From the NCBI GenBank assembly GCA_002482965.1, contig DLGZ01000055.1, forward strand, positions 1 to 25,354: a DNA stretch of 25,354 bases, written 5' to 3'. Below the pieces are notes generated by a model. It ran no database searches, was not told where the DNA came from, and saw nothing but the letters and a program-made list of their open reading frames with translations. Shown here piece by piece: positions 16,102 to 23,642 of the stretch. The position numbers were made by a program, and so were the translations under genes. Origin of the DNA: Verrucomicrobiaceae bacterium UBA7681. Its GTDB lineage: Bacteria > Verrucomicrobiota > Verrucomicrobiia > Verrucomicrobiales > Verrucomicrobiaceae. How positions within the stretch are numbered: position 1 is the stretch's first letter; each line of letters starts with the position of its first letter.

Positions 16102-16747
16102 GAATGGCGCTCGGTTGATGATATTGATCGTGGGGTTTGGAGGCTGGGGCGACCTGAGCAGCGCGGGGGTCTGCTGCGCGGCAATCCGCACTGGGAACAA
16201 CGGTTTTTAACCGGCTCTGGCTCCTGCCCCCCTGACATACAAACTTCCCACCCGCTTCATTCAGCGCCGGGCGGCTGGGACGTTCGCCCAGAGCTGATAA
16301 ATTATAGGAGCTGCCGCCGATCCGGCTCAGCGGCAGCAACCGCGAGTCCTCCACGGCGGCTGTCCGGTGACCGAGGCCGGCGAGGTATTCCTGGTTTTCG
16401 GCGAAGGCGAGGAACGACTCGGCACTGCTCTGGCACACCAGCATGACCACATCCCACTTCTCGTGCTCGGGGCCGATGAGGAACGAGCCGCCCGCGCCAA
16501 GGAACATGAGATCGCCCCCGCTTTGGTGCAGAAAAGGCAGCGTGTGGTGCAGGTAGCGCTCAAAGGCCTCGGCACCGCGAATGGGACTTTCGGGGGCGAG
16601 CTCTGGCGCTGTTGAGTAGTCGGCGGTTTCGCGAAAACGCAGCAGGTTCAGCATGATGACTTCGCCTTGGATCCCTCTGCGGATGAACTCACGGCCCGAC
16701 TGCTGGGTCGGCGCGAGATAAGGCCCGGATTCTTGGGCCGAGTTCAT
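16088..16747 (-). CDS. DUF1330 family protein with repeat-derived C-terminal extension
   Basis: The recognisable part (residues ~20-145, from GEVIMLNLLRFRETADY to HRTAAVEDSRLLPLS) is a DUF1330 dimeric alpha/beta-barrel (NIPSNAP-like) domain. Its function is unknown. The ATG at 16747 overlaps the TGA of the upstream DUF2239 gene (ATGA), so the pair is translationally coupled. Family members normally end close to the LLPL segment. Here the frame runs on for about 75 codons through a composite repeat unit (16190-16315), adding tail sequence such as SQSRLKTVVPSADC that is not family-like. The simplest reading is that repeat DNA removed the original stop codon. The enzyme-like core should still fold. 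Confidence 0.75.
   Translation of the reverse strand: MNSAQESGPYLAPTQQSGREFIRRGIQGEVIMLNLLRFRETADYSTAPELAPESPIRGAEAFERYLHHTLPFLHQSGGDLMFLGAGGSFLIGPEHEKWDVVMLVCQSSAESFLAFAENQEYLAGLGHRTAAVEDSRLLPLSRIGGSSYNLSALGERPSRPALNEAGGKFVCQGGRSQSRLKTVVPSADCRAADPRAAQVAPASKPHDQYHQPSAIHARH
16190..16315. repeat. Composite inverted-repeat (REP/BIME-like) cluster, copy 3
   Basis: An R unit (16190-16227, with cggtttttaaccggctctgg) and a more diverged L unit (16291-16315, gagctgataaattataggag) are separated by about 63 bp. The order and spacing match copy 2. It lies inside the 3' end of the DUF1330 reading frame, directly after the conserved domain. Confidence 0.65.
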
Positions 16748-17370
16748 GCCTCTGCCCCTTCCGTTTTCACTTGGGCAAGGCGCATCACATGGTTGCCCAC
16801 ATCCCGGGGCCAAGTGGAAACAAGGACGCGCATCTTCGGCAGATCATTGGCAAAGAGCGCGCGTGAGGCCTCCTCGAAGCCGGGAAGATCGCCAGCAATC
16901 GTGACCATGAACTGGTAGGCGCGCTCGTGGGCTTTGCGCATCTGGTCTTTCTCGCTGCTCTGGCGGCGGGCTTCCTCGACCAGCTTCCGCAGCGCCACGG
17001 ATGAACCGCCCGACTGTGTGTCCAGCCACTCCCAATGCCGGGGCAGCAGCGTGACCTCTCGCGGCACCACCCCGAGCTTGGGCCGGCCACGCCCCCGGGG
17101 TGGGGCAGGTTCCTCTGCTGGCACATCTACCGGGGCCTGCGCAGAGGTTGGGAACCTCGCAGCCAGGCGGGCGCAGCACTCCTCGTCAGTGCCTCGGGTG
17201 TCCACTTCGACGGTGCGTCCGGTGGCATCGTCAAAGATGAAGACAGGACTGAGGGAGCCGCTTGCGAGCGCTCGCTTGAGTGCCAGGGCGTTGTCAAAAA
17301 GAGCGCCAGTGGCGATCAGTCGGTGACCTTCAAAGGTCGTGAAGGTGGCGTTGAAAGGAGATTCGATCAT
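16744..17370 (-). CDS. DUF2239 family protein
   Basis: A 208-residue protein recognised as DUF2239. The N-terminal half (FTTFEGHRLIATGALFDNAL, then FIFDDATGRTVEVDTRGT) is followed by a Pro-rich linker and the family hallmark RGRPKLGVVPREVTLLPRHW with WEWLDTQSGGSSVALRKLVEEAR near residues 95-136. The final third is helical. The RGRPKLGVV stretch and the HWEWL segment resemble a small DNA- or protein-binding motif, but no function is established. Its stop codon overlaps the DUF1330 start. Two operator-like palindromes lie immediately upstream. Confidence 0.85.
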   Translation of the reverse strand: MIESPFNATFTTFEGHRLIATGALFDNALALKRALASGSLSPVFIFDDATGRTVEVDTRGTDEECCARLAARFPTSAQAPVDVPAEEPAPPRGRGRPKLGVVPREVTLLPRHWEWLDTQSGGSSVALRKLVEEARRQSSEKDQMRKAHERAYQFMVTIAGDLPGFEEASRALFANDLPKMRVLVSTWPRDVGNHVMRLAQVKTEGAEA

Positions 17371-17388
17371 GAGAAGGGAGTCATAATA

Positions 17389-17427
17389 TTATCCGGGTAA
17401 TAATCAAGGTGTATTTTTACCCGGATA
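17389..17427. promoter_or_regulatory. Double CCGG-centred palindrome upstream of DUF2239 operon
   Basis: TTATCCGGGTAA (17389-17400) is itself a near dyad. TTACCCGGATA (17417-17427) is the exact reverse complement of its last 11 bases, with 16 bp between them. Centre-to-centre spacing is about 28 bp. The sites start 19 bp upstream of the DUF2239 ATG, in an AT-rich stretch that contains TAATAT/TATAAT-like sequence on the minus strand. This is typical of a dimeric repressor operator overlapping a promoter; the regulator is not encoded in the window. Confidence 0.65.
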
Positions 17428-17631
17428 TAATTAACTTGGGAATCAAGATGATCCTTGCCACCGGACGCTCCGGCGGAGTGGGATCGTCCCGATCCCTCAG
17501 CCTTCGCAACGCCCAACGTGCCCGCTCCACCCAAATCTGAAGACGGGTATGGGGCATCGGCGGTGAGTCATTCAGGTTCACCGTTGGGTTCAGGGGCAGG
17601 TTCAGGTCCACCCGTTGGAGGCTGGGTTTTT

Positions 17632-17655
17632 GGGTTCAAAATCCATTTTGAACCC
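17632..17655. other. 24-bp perfect-arm palindrome in a GGTTCA-rich patch
   Basis: The arms GGGTTCAAAAT and ATTTTGAACCC are perfectly complementary with only CC between them. The surrounding 17574-17665 is dense in GGTTCA, repeated directly upstream (ggttcaccg, gggttcagg, aggttcagg) and inverted downstream (tgaaccctgtgaacc). It could be a protein-binding site or a recombination target. No intact gene adjoins it. Apart from this, the 17371-17720 gap holds only the double palindrome and a weak 64-codon minus frame. Confidence 0.55.
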
Positions 17656-17720
17656 TGTGAACCTTGCTCGCGTTTCATCAGGCGCGGAGTTGCTCCACGG
17701 GGCCCCATTCGGGCAGCGGG

Positions 17721-17989
17721 GTCTTTGCAAATCAAAGGAGGGCCATGCCGCCTGGGAAGGAAGCCTGCTGTTCACCGCTGCATGGACGGCGCAGCTTTTT
17801 GTGCGCCTGCGACGCGACAGACCCGAAGTCACGGACCCGCACAGCGGTTCCCTACCTTTCCTGAAGCTGCGCACGCTCGAAGGGCTGGTAGGGACGCGTT
17901 GTGCGCGTCCCTGGAATCCTTCGTCCCAGCGTCGTCTGCTTGCCTCTTCACTCTTCCCCTTTCTAGAAGCTCTCCTCTTCACGACCTCC
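17721..17989 (+). repeat. ~270-bp dispersed repeat, copy A
   Basis: This aligns over its full length with 23643-23910 in the same orientation. It starts at the identical block gtctttgcaaatcaaaggag and ends in ctcttcacgacctcc. Internal hairpins include GGGACGCG/CGCGTCCC (17891-17911) and TCCCTACC (17849-17856) paired with GGTAGGGA (17887-17894). No transposase frame or terminal inverted repeats are obvious. The frames through it differ between copies and look non-coding. It may be a MITE-like or structured-RNA repeat. Confidence 0.75.
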
Positions 17990-18049
17990 ACCGAGCGATC
18001 GTGCCAGCAATCCGCCCGAACTCGCCTTCTCGGTGCGGCTGTTTACTGT

Positions 18050-18570
18050 AACGTTTGCATAACGTTTTATGTAACGATGCTAGCGTGTCCGACTTTATTC
18101 TCATTTCTACCTTAGCTGACAACGAGGGCACCGCTGATGGTGCTGACAAGGACAGTGGTATAGAAACGTTAGAACCACCGCTACTGCACCCGTCACCAAT
18201 GGATTGCGCGAATGTGGATGTCGATTTTTTAACCTTTGCTGTCACGTTACAGATAACCTTATTGGTAACGCCAGAAACGTCACTTCTCCAACCCCTGAGT
18301 CGCCTGAACCGACGCTCACAGCGCCACTGGTTTCATCGGAACCGGAGGCTGCGATGGAAATCGAGCCCGCCATGTCTCCGCTCCGCCAACCGACTGAGCG
18401 ACGATGCCTGCTGAGTTATCCCCATGGGTCAAGATGGCCGCAGTGGCGATTGTCGTAACGCTCCCACCATTACCACAGCCTGCCCCCGAACCGCCACGGT
18501 TCGCACCGGATTCAACGCCTTCATGCCGATGCTGGACATCGCGGATGGCAGTGGATCCACCGCAAATACC
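18050..18570 (-). pseudogene. Remnant of a glycine-rich autotransporter-like adhesin gene
   Basis: On the minus strand, broken frames carry the hallmark repeats of large glycine-rich autotransporter-like proteins. These include THGDNSAGIVAQSVGG at about 18382-18429, followed by a frame break; then SGAVSVGSGDSG; and then STFAQSIGDGCSSGGSNVS at about 18170-18220 (family pattern GIFAQSIGGGGGSGGxNVS). The preceding stretch reads NRGGSGAGCGNGGSVTT. No signal peptide or beta-barrel domain remains, and frames are interrupted by stops and shifts. AT content is higher in 18040-18260 than around it. It is probably the leftover of a deleted surface-protein gene. The rest of 17990-18674 shows nothing recognisable. 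Confidence 0.6.
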
Positions 18571-18674
18571 GACGAAACGCTCAGAAACAGGCCTCCCCAC
18601 AGGCCGAAGATCTCATCTTCTGCATTTTTTGCCCGGTTGCAGACGCCGGGGCATGCGTATAACTTTACACAGCC

Positions 18675-19187
18675 ATGTTCAAAGAACTCCTCTCCCCCCA
18701 GAACACCTTCATTTACGGCATCGTGCTCTGCGGTATTTTCCTCGTACAGTCCCTCTGGGGCCACTTCAAGACCAAGCGCGAACTCAAGCGTTACAAAGGG
18801 ATGCTCAGCGACAAGCTGGACCTCGACTCCAAGCAAAGCCAGGACCTCAGCAAGGAACGCAACGTGCTGAAGCAGGAGAACGAAAACCTGCGCATGCAGG
18901 TGGCCCGCCTGAACGAGCGCCCTGACAACAAGATGCAGCGCGAGCTGGAAATCCTGGCCCGTGCTGAAAAGCAAATGGTCATCAGCGCGCCCGGCTTTGC
19001 CCCGGCTTGGGAGATGGCCAAATCGGCAGCTCTGGGCCAGCTTGAGAACGAGGAAAAGGGCCAGTCCTTCCCCTCCAAGATCTTCCGCAAACTGATCGGT
19101 TCCGGCTCCGCGCAAACGAACGTCGCGCTGCCTGAGTCCGCCGCTGCTGCCGCGAAAAACGGCGAAGCCACCGCATCTGCCGCCTGA
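18675..19187 (+). CDS. Membrane-anchored coiled-coil protein of unknown function
   Basis: A 170-residue protein. One N-terminal helix (FIYGIVLCGIFLVQSLWGHF, residues ~12-31) is followed by a long charged coiled-coil region (about 33-105, with KRELKRYKGMLSDKLDL and QENENLRMQVARLNERPDNK), a short middle domain (EKQMVISAPGFAPAWEMAKS) and an alanine-rich tail. The layout resembles small membrane-tethered structural proteins, but I do not recognise a family. It ends 16 bp before dprA on the same strand, so the two are likely cotranscribed. Confidence 0.7.
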   Translation: MFKELLSPQNTFIYGIVLCGIFLVQSLWGHFKTKRELKRYKGMLSDKLDLDSKQSQDLSKERNVLKQENENLRMQVARLNERPDNKMQRELEILARAEKQMVISAPGFAPAWEMAKSAALGQLENEEKGQSFPSKIFRKLIGSGSAQTNVALPESAAAAAKNGEATASAA

Positions 19188-19203
19188 GCCCTAGCGTTCT
19201 GCC

Positions 19204-20304
19204 ATGACCCGCACCGAGGCCTGGCTGGCGTTGAACCTGCTCCCGCAGGTGGGACCTGTACGTGTGCGCAAACTGTTGCAGCACTTCGGCAGCCCTGAAC
19301 GCATCCTCGCCGCGAAAAGCAGCGACATTCTGCAGATCGAAGGCTTTGGCCTCGCGCAGGCGGAGAGCATTGCAGGATGGGAGGCGCAGGTGGATCTCGA
19401 GGGCGAACTCAGGAAGGTCAAAGAGCGCGGCCTTACCCTGCTGACGCAGGATGATGAACTGTATCCGCCGCTGCTGCGGGAGATTTACAATCCGCCGCTG
19501 GTTCTCACCGTCTGGGGTGAACTGACCAAGCGCGACCACAACGCCCTCGGCGTGGTGGGCAGCCGCCATGCCACCAACTACGGTCTGAGCACGGCGAAGA
19601 AGATGAGCTTTCAGATCGCGTATGCGGGCTACACGGTGGTGAGCGGGCTGGCCCGTGGCATCGACACCGCCGCGCATGAGGCCGCGCTGGCCGCCAAGGG
19701 GCGCACGGTGGCGGTCATCGGCTCTGGTATGGGCAAACTGTATCCGCCGGAGAACATGGCGCTGGCCGAACGCATCGCGCAAAACGGCGCGGTGGTGAGT
19801 GAGTATGCGGTGGATCGACCCGCCGACAAACAGACCTTTCCGTATCGCAACCGCATCGTCGCGGGCTGGACCTGCGGGTTGATCGTGGTGGAGGCACCAC
19901 TGCGCAGCGGCTCGCTCATAACCGCGCAGCAAGCCACCGAGCAGGGCCGCACCGTGTATGCCGTGCCGGGTCCCATCGACAAGCCGACCTCCGCCGGCTG
20001 CAACCGCCTCATTCAGCAGGGTGCGAAGCTGATCATGGATGGAGCGGATGTGCTCGATGATTTAATGACCCTTTTCCCCACCGCGCCGAAAGCGCCGCTG
20101 GTCGAGGAATCCCGGCCCGCCGTGACGCTGACGCTGGAGGAAGAGATTCTGTACAACGCCATCAGCACGGATGAAGCGCACATCAATGACATCACGACGG
20201 ATTCGGGGCTGACGACTGCGACGGTGTCGGCGACGCTGATGCGGCTGGAGATGAAGCGGCTGATCCGGGCGCTGCCGGGGCGGAGGTATGTGAGGCTGGT
20301 TTGA
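19204..20304 (+). CDS. dprA: DNA-processing protein DprA (Smf)
   Basis: A 366-residue protein that binds incoming single-stranded DNA during natural transformation and loads RecA. An N-terminal helix-hairpin-helix/SAM-like part (LLPQVGPVRVRKLLQHFGSP) is followed by the Rossmann-like DprA core. The core has GVVGSRHATNYG (116-127), SGLARGIDTAAHEAAL (147-162), VIGSGMGKLYPPEN and RNRIVAG. The C-terminal winged-helix domain (about 310-366) ends GRRYVRLV. Length fits the family. Its stop lies immediately before the higBA operator, so the toxin pair sits directly downstream on the same strand. Confidence 0.95.
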   Translation: MTRTEAWLALNLLPQVGPVRVRKLLQHFGSPERILAAKSSDILQIEGFGLAQAESIAGWEAQVDLEGELRKVKERGLTLLTQDDELYPPLLREIYNPPLVLTVWGELTKRDHNALGVVGSRHATNYGLSTAKKMSFQIAYAGYTVVSGLARGIDTAAHEAALAAKGRTVAVIGSGMGKLYPPENMALAERIAQNGAVVSEYAVDRPADKQTFPYRNRIVAGWTCGLIVVEAPLRSGSLITAQQATEQGRTVYAVPGPIDKPTSAGCNRLIQQGAKLIMDGADVLDDLMTLFPTAPKAPLVEESRPAVTLTLEEEILYNAISTDEAHINDITTDSGLTTATVSATLMRLEMKRLIRALPGRRYVRLV

Positions 20305-20306
20305 TT

Positions 20307-20323
20307 GTTGACAATTTGGCAAC
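20307..20323. promoter_or_regulatory. higBA operator palindrome
   Basis: GTTGnCAAnTTGnCAAC, a 17-bp dyad symmetrical at all positions except the three n. It contains a TTGACA -35-like hexamer at 20308-20313 and lies just upstream of the higB start. It is placed to let HigA repress the operon by covering the promoter. A matching -10 is weak (around 20332-20337). Confidence 0.7.
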
Positions 20324-20343
20324 ACTCGGGCAAAAATGTGCGT

Positions 20344-20652
20344 GTGCGAGTCATCAAACAGTCACACCTTCGCAGGCTGGCGGCGAAACATCCGACTTCG
20401 CAGCCCGCCGTCGAAAAATGGCTGCTGCTGGTCAGGCATGCGCGCTGGCAGCATCTCGCTGACATCCGACGTGTGTTCCCGCATGCCGATGCCGTGGGAG
20501 TCGCCAGCGGCAACACTGTCACGGTGTTCAACATCGGCGGCAACGCCTTCCGGCTGATCACCGCCATTCATTATCGCACCCAAAACATCTTCATCCTACG
20601 CCTACTGACCCACGCCAGCTACTCGAAGGACACCTGGAAACAAGAGCTATGA
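20344..20652 (+). CDS. higB: HigB-type mRNA interferase toxin
   Basis: A RelE/HigB-like toxin of about 102 residues that would cleave ribosome-bound mRNA. The start is uncertain: GTG at 20344 gives VRVIKQSHLRRLAAKHP, which aligns with the family opening MRVISRKTLREFWEKHP; GTG at 20338 adds two residues. Family signatures are LADIRRVFPHADAV, TVTVFNIGGNAFRLITAIHY and the closing FILRLLTHASYSK. Its stop overlaps the higA ATG by four bases (ATGA), giving coupled translation. The toxin-first order is typical of higBA. Confidence 0.9.
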   Translation: MRVIKQSHLRRLAAKHPTSQPAVEKWLLLVRHARWQHLADIRRVFPHADAVGVASGNTVTVFNIGGNAFRLITAIHYRTQNIFILRLLTHASYSKDTWKQEL

Positions 20653-21107
20653 AAACCACCTCGCGCGCCAGCTTTAACCCACCAGCGTTTGCGCAGATGC
20701 CCAAGGAATACCTTCGGCTCTGTCAGTTGCTACTGCCACGTCCCATCCATTCCCGAGCACAGGCTGTCGATGTCGAAGCCATGATCGACGCGCTGGCGGT
20801 GGATGAGCGGCGTCTCTCCGCTGATCAGCGTGACTACCTGGAAATGCTCAATGAAGTGCTGACCGTCTGGGATGAAACCCACGCTCCCGCCGCCACTGAT
20901 ATTACGCCGGCGGCATTGCTGAAACTTCTGCTGGAGGAGTCCGGCCAAACCGCCGCCGCCGTGGCCCGTGCAATCGGGGTCAACCGTTCCGTCCTGACCC
21001 GCCTGCTGGATGGCACACGCCACTTCACCATCCCTCAAGCCAAGGCACTGGCAGCTCACTTCGCCGTGGCACCAGTGGCCTTTTTGGATATTGACAGTGG
21101 TATGTGA
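20649..21107 (+). CDS. higA: HigA-type antitoxin, XRE helix-turn-helix
   Basis: A 152-residue antitoxin. The N-terminal ~85 residues (PRPIHSRAQAVDVEAMIDAL and DYLEMLNEVLTVWDETH) match the HigA-type domain that wraps the toxin. The C-terminal XRE-type helix-turn-helix (about 92-145) includes LLKLLLEESGQTAAAVARAI, GVNRSVLTRLLDGTR and IPQAKALAAHF. It should bind the palindrome at 20307-20323 and repress higBA. Its start lies in the ATGA overlap with higB. Confidence 0.92.
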   Translation: MKTTSRASFNPPAFAQMPKEYLRLCQLLLPRPIHSRAQAVDVEAMIDALAVDERRLSADQRDYLEMLNEVLTVWDETHAPAATDITPAALLKLLLEESGQTAAAVARAIGVNRSVLTRLLDGTRHFTIPQAKALAAHFAVAPVAFLDIDSGM

Positions 21108-21154
21108 GGTTGCGGCGAGGCGATTGAACGCGTGTACATCATGCGAAAATCCTG

Positions 21155-21913
21155 ATGAAAGACGACCCGTTCAACTTCATTGACTCATTGCCCTGGTCAG
21201 AGGTGGCCCATGCTTATGGGGTCGCAACCGATGCGCCAAGCCAGCTTCGATGCCTGATCTCTGCGGATGTTGACGAGAGAGAGGATGCTGTGCACGGCTT
21301 TCTCTACAGCTCAGTTTTCCACCAATACTCGCTCTATTCAGCGACGCCTTTTGTCATGCAAAGCGTGCTCAAGCTTCTTGAGTGGCATGACCTCCCAAAG
21401 CAAGCGGGCAGCACGTGTGTGGGCAGCATCGCCTATGAGTTGCTTCACTTCATTCGCATGTGCGCTGAGTGTGGACAACGCAGCGTTCAAGGACCACCCC
21501 ACGCCTCTGCTCCCACCATCGAGAATGTTGCTCGAAGCGGCTTGGAAGCCTACAGGAAATATGCCACCCATGAAGAAGCAAACGTTCGAGCCGAGGCGAA
21601 CGCATTGTTGACCTGGGTGGAATTGAGAGAGCCCGTTTTTCCGCGCATACCAAAGCCCTCAATCGCCATGCCACCCAAGCCACGACATTCATCGCTTGAG
21701 TTTTTATCAGCCGTCTGGCCGCTGTTAGTAGCGATGATCGTACCGCCACTCTCCGTGTTCTTTCGGCAACCGTGGATCGGAATCATCATTCTTATTGGGA
21801 TAACTTTGGCCTATAAGCGGTGGTGGACCTGTGTGTTTGGTTTGCTCAACTTCATAGCGCTCGCAGTAGGCGTGGTTAACTGCTTCCTATTCGCCATCCA
21901 GCTGTTGAGATGA
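21155..21913 (+). CDS. HEAT-repeat-like protein with C-terminal membrane helices
   Basis: A 252-residue protein. The N-terminal half begins FIDSLPWSEVAHAYGVATDAP, then VDEREDAVHGFLYSSVFHQY and SATPFVMQSVLKLLE. It resembles bacterial HEAT-repeat proteins of unknown function, often found near toxin or immunity genes, which carry an R-x-x-AL...HQ...Y-x-AT pattern. The C-terminal third has about three membrane helices (near 189-202, 206-222 and 228-250). It follows higA by 47 bp but has no visible functional link. Family assignment is tentative. Confidence 0.6.
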   Translation: MKDDPFNFIDSLPWSEVAHAYGVATDAPSQLRCLISADVDEREDAVHGFLYSSVFHQYSLYSATPFVMQSVLKLLEWHDLPKQAGSTCVGSIAYELLHFIRMCAECGQRSVQGPPHASAPTIENVARSGLEAYRKYATHEEANVRAEANALLTWVELREPVFPRIPKPSIAMPPKPRHSSLEFLSAVWPLLVAMIVPPLSVFFRQPWIGIIILIGITLAYKRWWTCVFGLLNFIALAVGVVNCFLFAIQLLR

Positions 21914-22060
21914 AGGCAGTGTCCCGGCGATGGAGTGAGAAGAAAGCTGCCATTGGCTGTCGGCCCGCAGTCTCACATACCATTGCCTGGACGCCGCCCG
22001 CATGTTTTAAATCGCGACATTGATCTGGCATTCCGCCGCCGTTTAAAATAAAAGCGGCGT

Positions 22061-22981
22061 ATGAAAACAACTCGCGTTCTGTTTTTAGCTGCCTGTGGCT
22101 GGGCATTCATCGGCAGCGCACTGCCAGCCCAGGAACAAGTGAACAAGGATGCATCGGTCCCGCTTCCCATGGGGAAGCTCGCCTTTGTGACGAGCGCTGG
22201 CTTCGGACGCGCTGGGAACATTTTTATCATGACGGGCAATGTTCGAGTGATGACTCTGGCGCATCAAACGCGGGACCCTGAGTTTGTCGCAGAGGGCAGG
22301 CAAATCATCTATTCTGCCAATGATCCGAATGCCTTCGGCATTTACCTCTATGATCTGGCGCAGCAAACGAATACCCAACTGCTTCCCAACACGAATGATG
22401 TGAGAGGACCGGCCTTGTCTCCGGATGGCAAACGGATTGCCTTTTACCAGTCCGAGGAAATGAGCTCGCAGATCATGGTGGCAGACGTTGATGGCACGAA
22501 TCTCAAGCAGCTCACCGAAGGCCCGTACTTTAACTGGACACCACGCTGGTCGCCCGATGGCCGTCAGTTGCTGTTTGAAACCACCCGCAACGAAACCCCG
22601 GCGACTTCGGGAGGCGGCGGACAGCGCGACATCTATGTGATGGATGCCGATGGAAAGAATCAGACCAATCTGACGCCCAAGTCCTACGGCCACAATGCCT
22701 CCTGGTCTCCGGATGGAAAACACATCGCCTACATGAAGTATGGCGCGATCTTCACCATGAAGAGTGACGGCTCGGAGAAGAAGAACATCAGCCGAAGCAA
22801 GGTCCGTGATTCGGAGCCTGCATGGTCGCCGGATGGCCAGTGGATCGCGTTCACACGAACGCCGGAGAACTCCAACGCCATGGATCTTTGGATCATGAAA
22901 AGTGATGGCAGCGAGCAACGCCCTGTCACTTTCAATGAGGGAAGCACGAGTTCCTTTTCCCCAAGCTGGAGCAAAGAATGA
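22061..22981 (+). CDS. Secreted TolB-like PD40 beta-propeller protein
   Basis: A 306-residue protein with a signal peptide (MKTTRVLFLAACGWAFIGSALPAQ) and about five WD40-like beta-propeller (PD40) repeats marked by LSPDGKRIAF (119-128), WSPDGRQLLF (163-172), WSPDGKHIAY (215-224) and WSPDGQWIAF (255-264). Interleaved strands such as IYVMDADGKNQTNLT are typical of TolB-type propellers. It is periplasmic or secreted, but the ligand is unknown. It lacks the TolB N-terminal domain, so it should not be named tolB. Confidence 0.85.
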   Translation: MKTTRVLFLAACGWAFIGSALPAQEQVNKDASVPLPMGKLAFVTSAGFGRAGNIFIMTGNVRVMTLAHQTRDPEFVAEGRQIIYSANDPNAFGIYLYDLAQQTNTQLLPNTNDVRGPALSPDGKRIAFYQSEEMSSQIMVADVDGTNLKQLTEGPYFNWTPRWSPDGRQLLFETTRNETPATSGGGGQRDIYVMDADGKNQTNLTPKSYGHNASWSPDGKHIAYMKYGAIFTMKSDGSEKKNISRSKVRDSEPAWSPDGQWIAFTRTPENSNAMDLWIMKSDGSEQRPVTFNEGSTSSFSPSWSKE

Positions 22982-23034
22982 GGTGGAAGGTGATTTTTGA
23001 TGCGGCTGGTATGAAATAATCGGGTTCTCGTCTT

Positions 23035-23637
23035 ATGGAAAGCAAACCCACAATCAATGTCCAGGCTCTGTTTGACTGGTTTGCTGAAAACGGATCGCTT
23101 GGAATGACGGCGATCACCAGCTTCGTACTGGCTGGGGCCCTTATCGTCGTCTGGTTTTTTCGAATGGTCAGACACCGCCGTGCCTTTCCGATTCTCGGGA
23201 TCAGCGTGGTCCTGCTGCTAGCGGTGGGATTCTCGCTGAATCATTGCATTCAAAAGCTTCGCTGTCGCAACCTGACCTCCATCCGCCTGCTGCCAGGCTA
23301 CGTGCTGGTTCATCGCTCCGGTGATGACACTTACACCGGCTCTATTTCTCGGCCTGAGGGTCTGAGTATCAAAATGGACATTGGCGGCATGTCCGGCTGG
23401 TGGGCCAATCCGGCTGAGCCGGCCAAACACCTGTGGGTGTTTGAACAACAGATCGGAAGCCACAAGGTCTATGTGGGCCTGCGCAAATTCGGATATGGCG
23501 ACAAGGAAAAACTACTCTGCGTCACCTACCCTCACGGATCGGTCAATTTCTTTGCCGTTGTTCAGACTGAGCAGGACATTGCCGAGATGCTTGGGATGGT
23601 GTTGACCTATGAGCCGCTTGACGATCCGTTCTATTAG
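23035..23637 (+). CDS. Membrane protein of unknown function
   Basis: A 200-residue protein not recognised as a family. Two membrane helices are visible (MTAITSFVLAGALIVVWFF, residues ~23-42, and FPILGISVVLLLAVGFSLNH, ~50-69). A soluble domain of about 130 residues follows (LPGYVLVHRSGDDTYTGSIS, GGMSGWWANPAEP, HLWVFEQQIGSHKVYVG). The TAG stop lies 5 bp before copy B of the ~270-bp repeat. The preceding PD40 gene ends 53 bp upstream on the same strand, so the two may be cotranscribed. Confidence 0.6.
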   Translation: MESKPTINVQALFDWFAENGSLGMTAITSFVLAGALIVVWFFRMVRHRRAFPILGISVVLLLAVGFSLNHCIQKLRCRNLTSIRLLPGYVLVHRSGDDTYTGSISRPEGLSIKMDIGGMSGWWANPAEPAKHLWVFEQQIGSHKVYVGLRKFGYGDKEKLLCVTYPHGSVNFFAVVQTEQDIAEMLGMVLTYEPLDDPFY

Positions 23638-23642
23638 GCGGT

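Noticed and set aside
17417..17611. 64-codon minus-strand frame upstream of the DUF2239 gene
   Set aside because: It overlaps the operator-like dyad and has no recognisable domain; it could be a short leader peptide but I cannot support that.
17455..18051. Plus-strand frame of 198 codons through the ~270-bp repeat
   Set aside because: The frame is not conserved as protein between the two repeat copies, starts in the operator/palindrome region and has no domain.
22061..22981. Naming the PD40 protein TolB
   Set aside because: It lacks the TolB N-terminal domain, and there are no tolA, tolQ, tolR or pal genes nearby.
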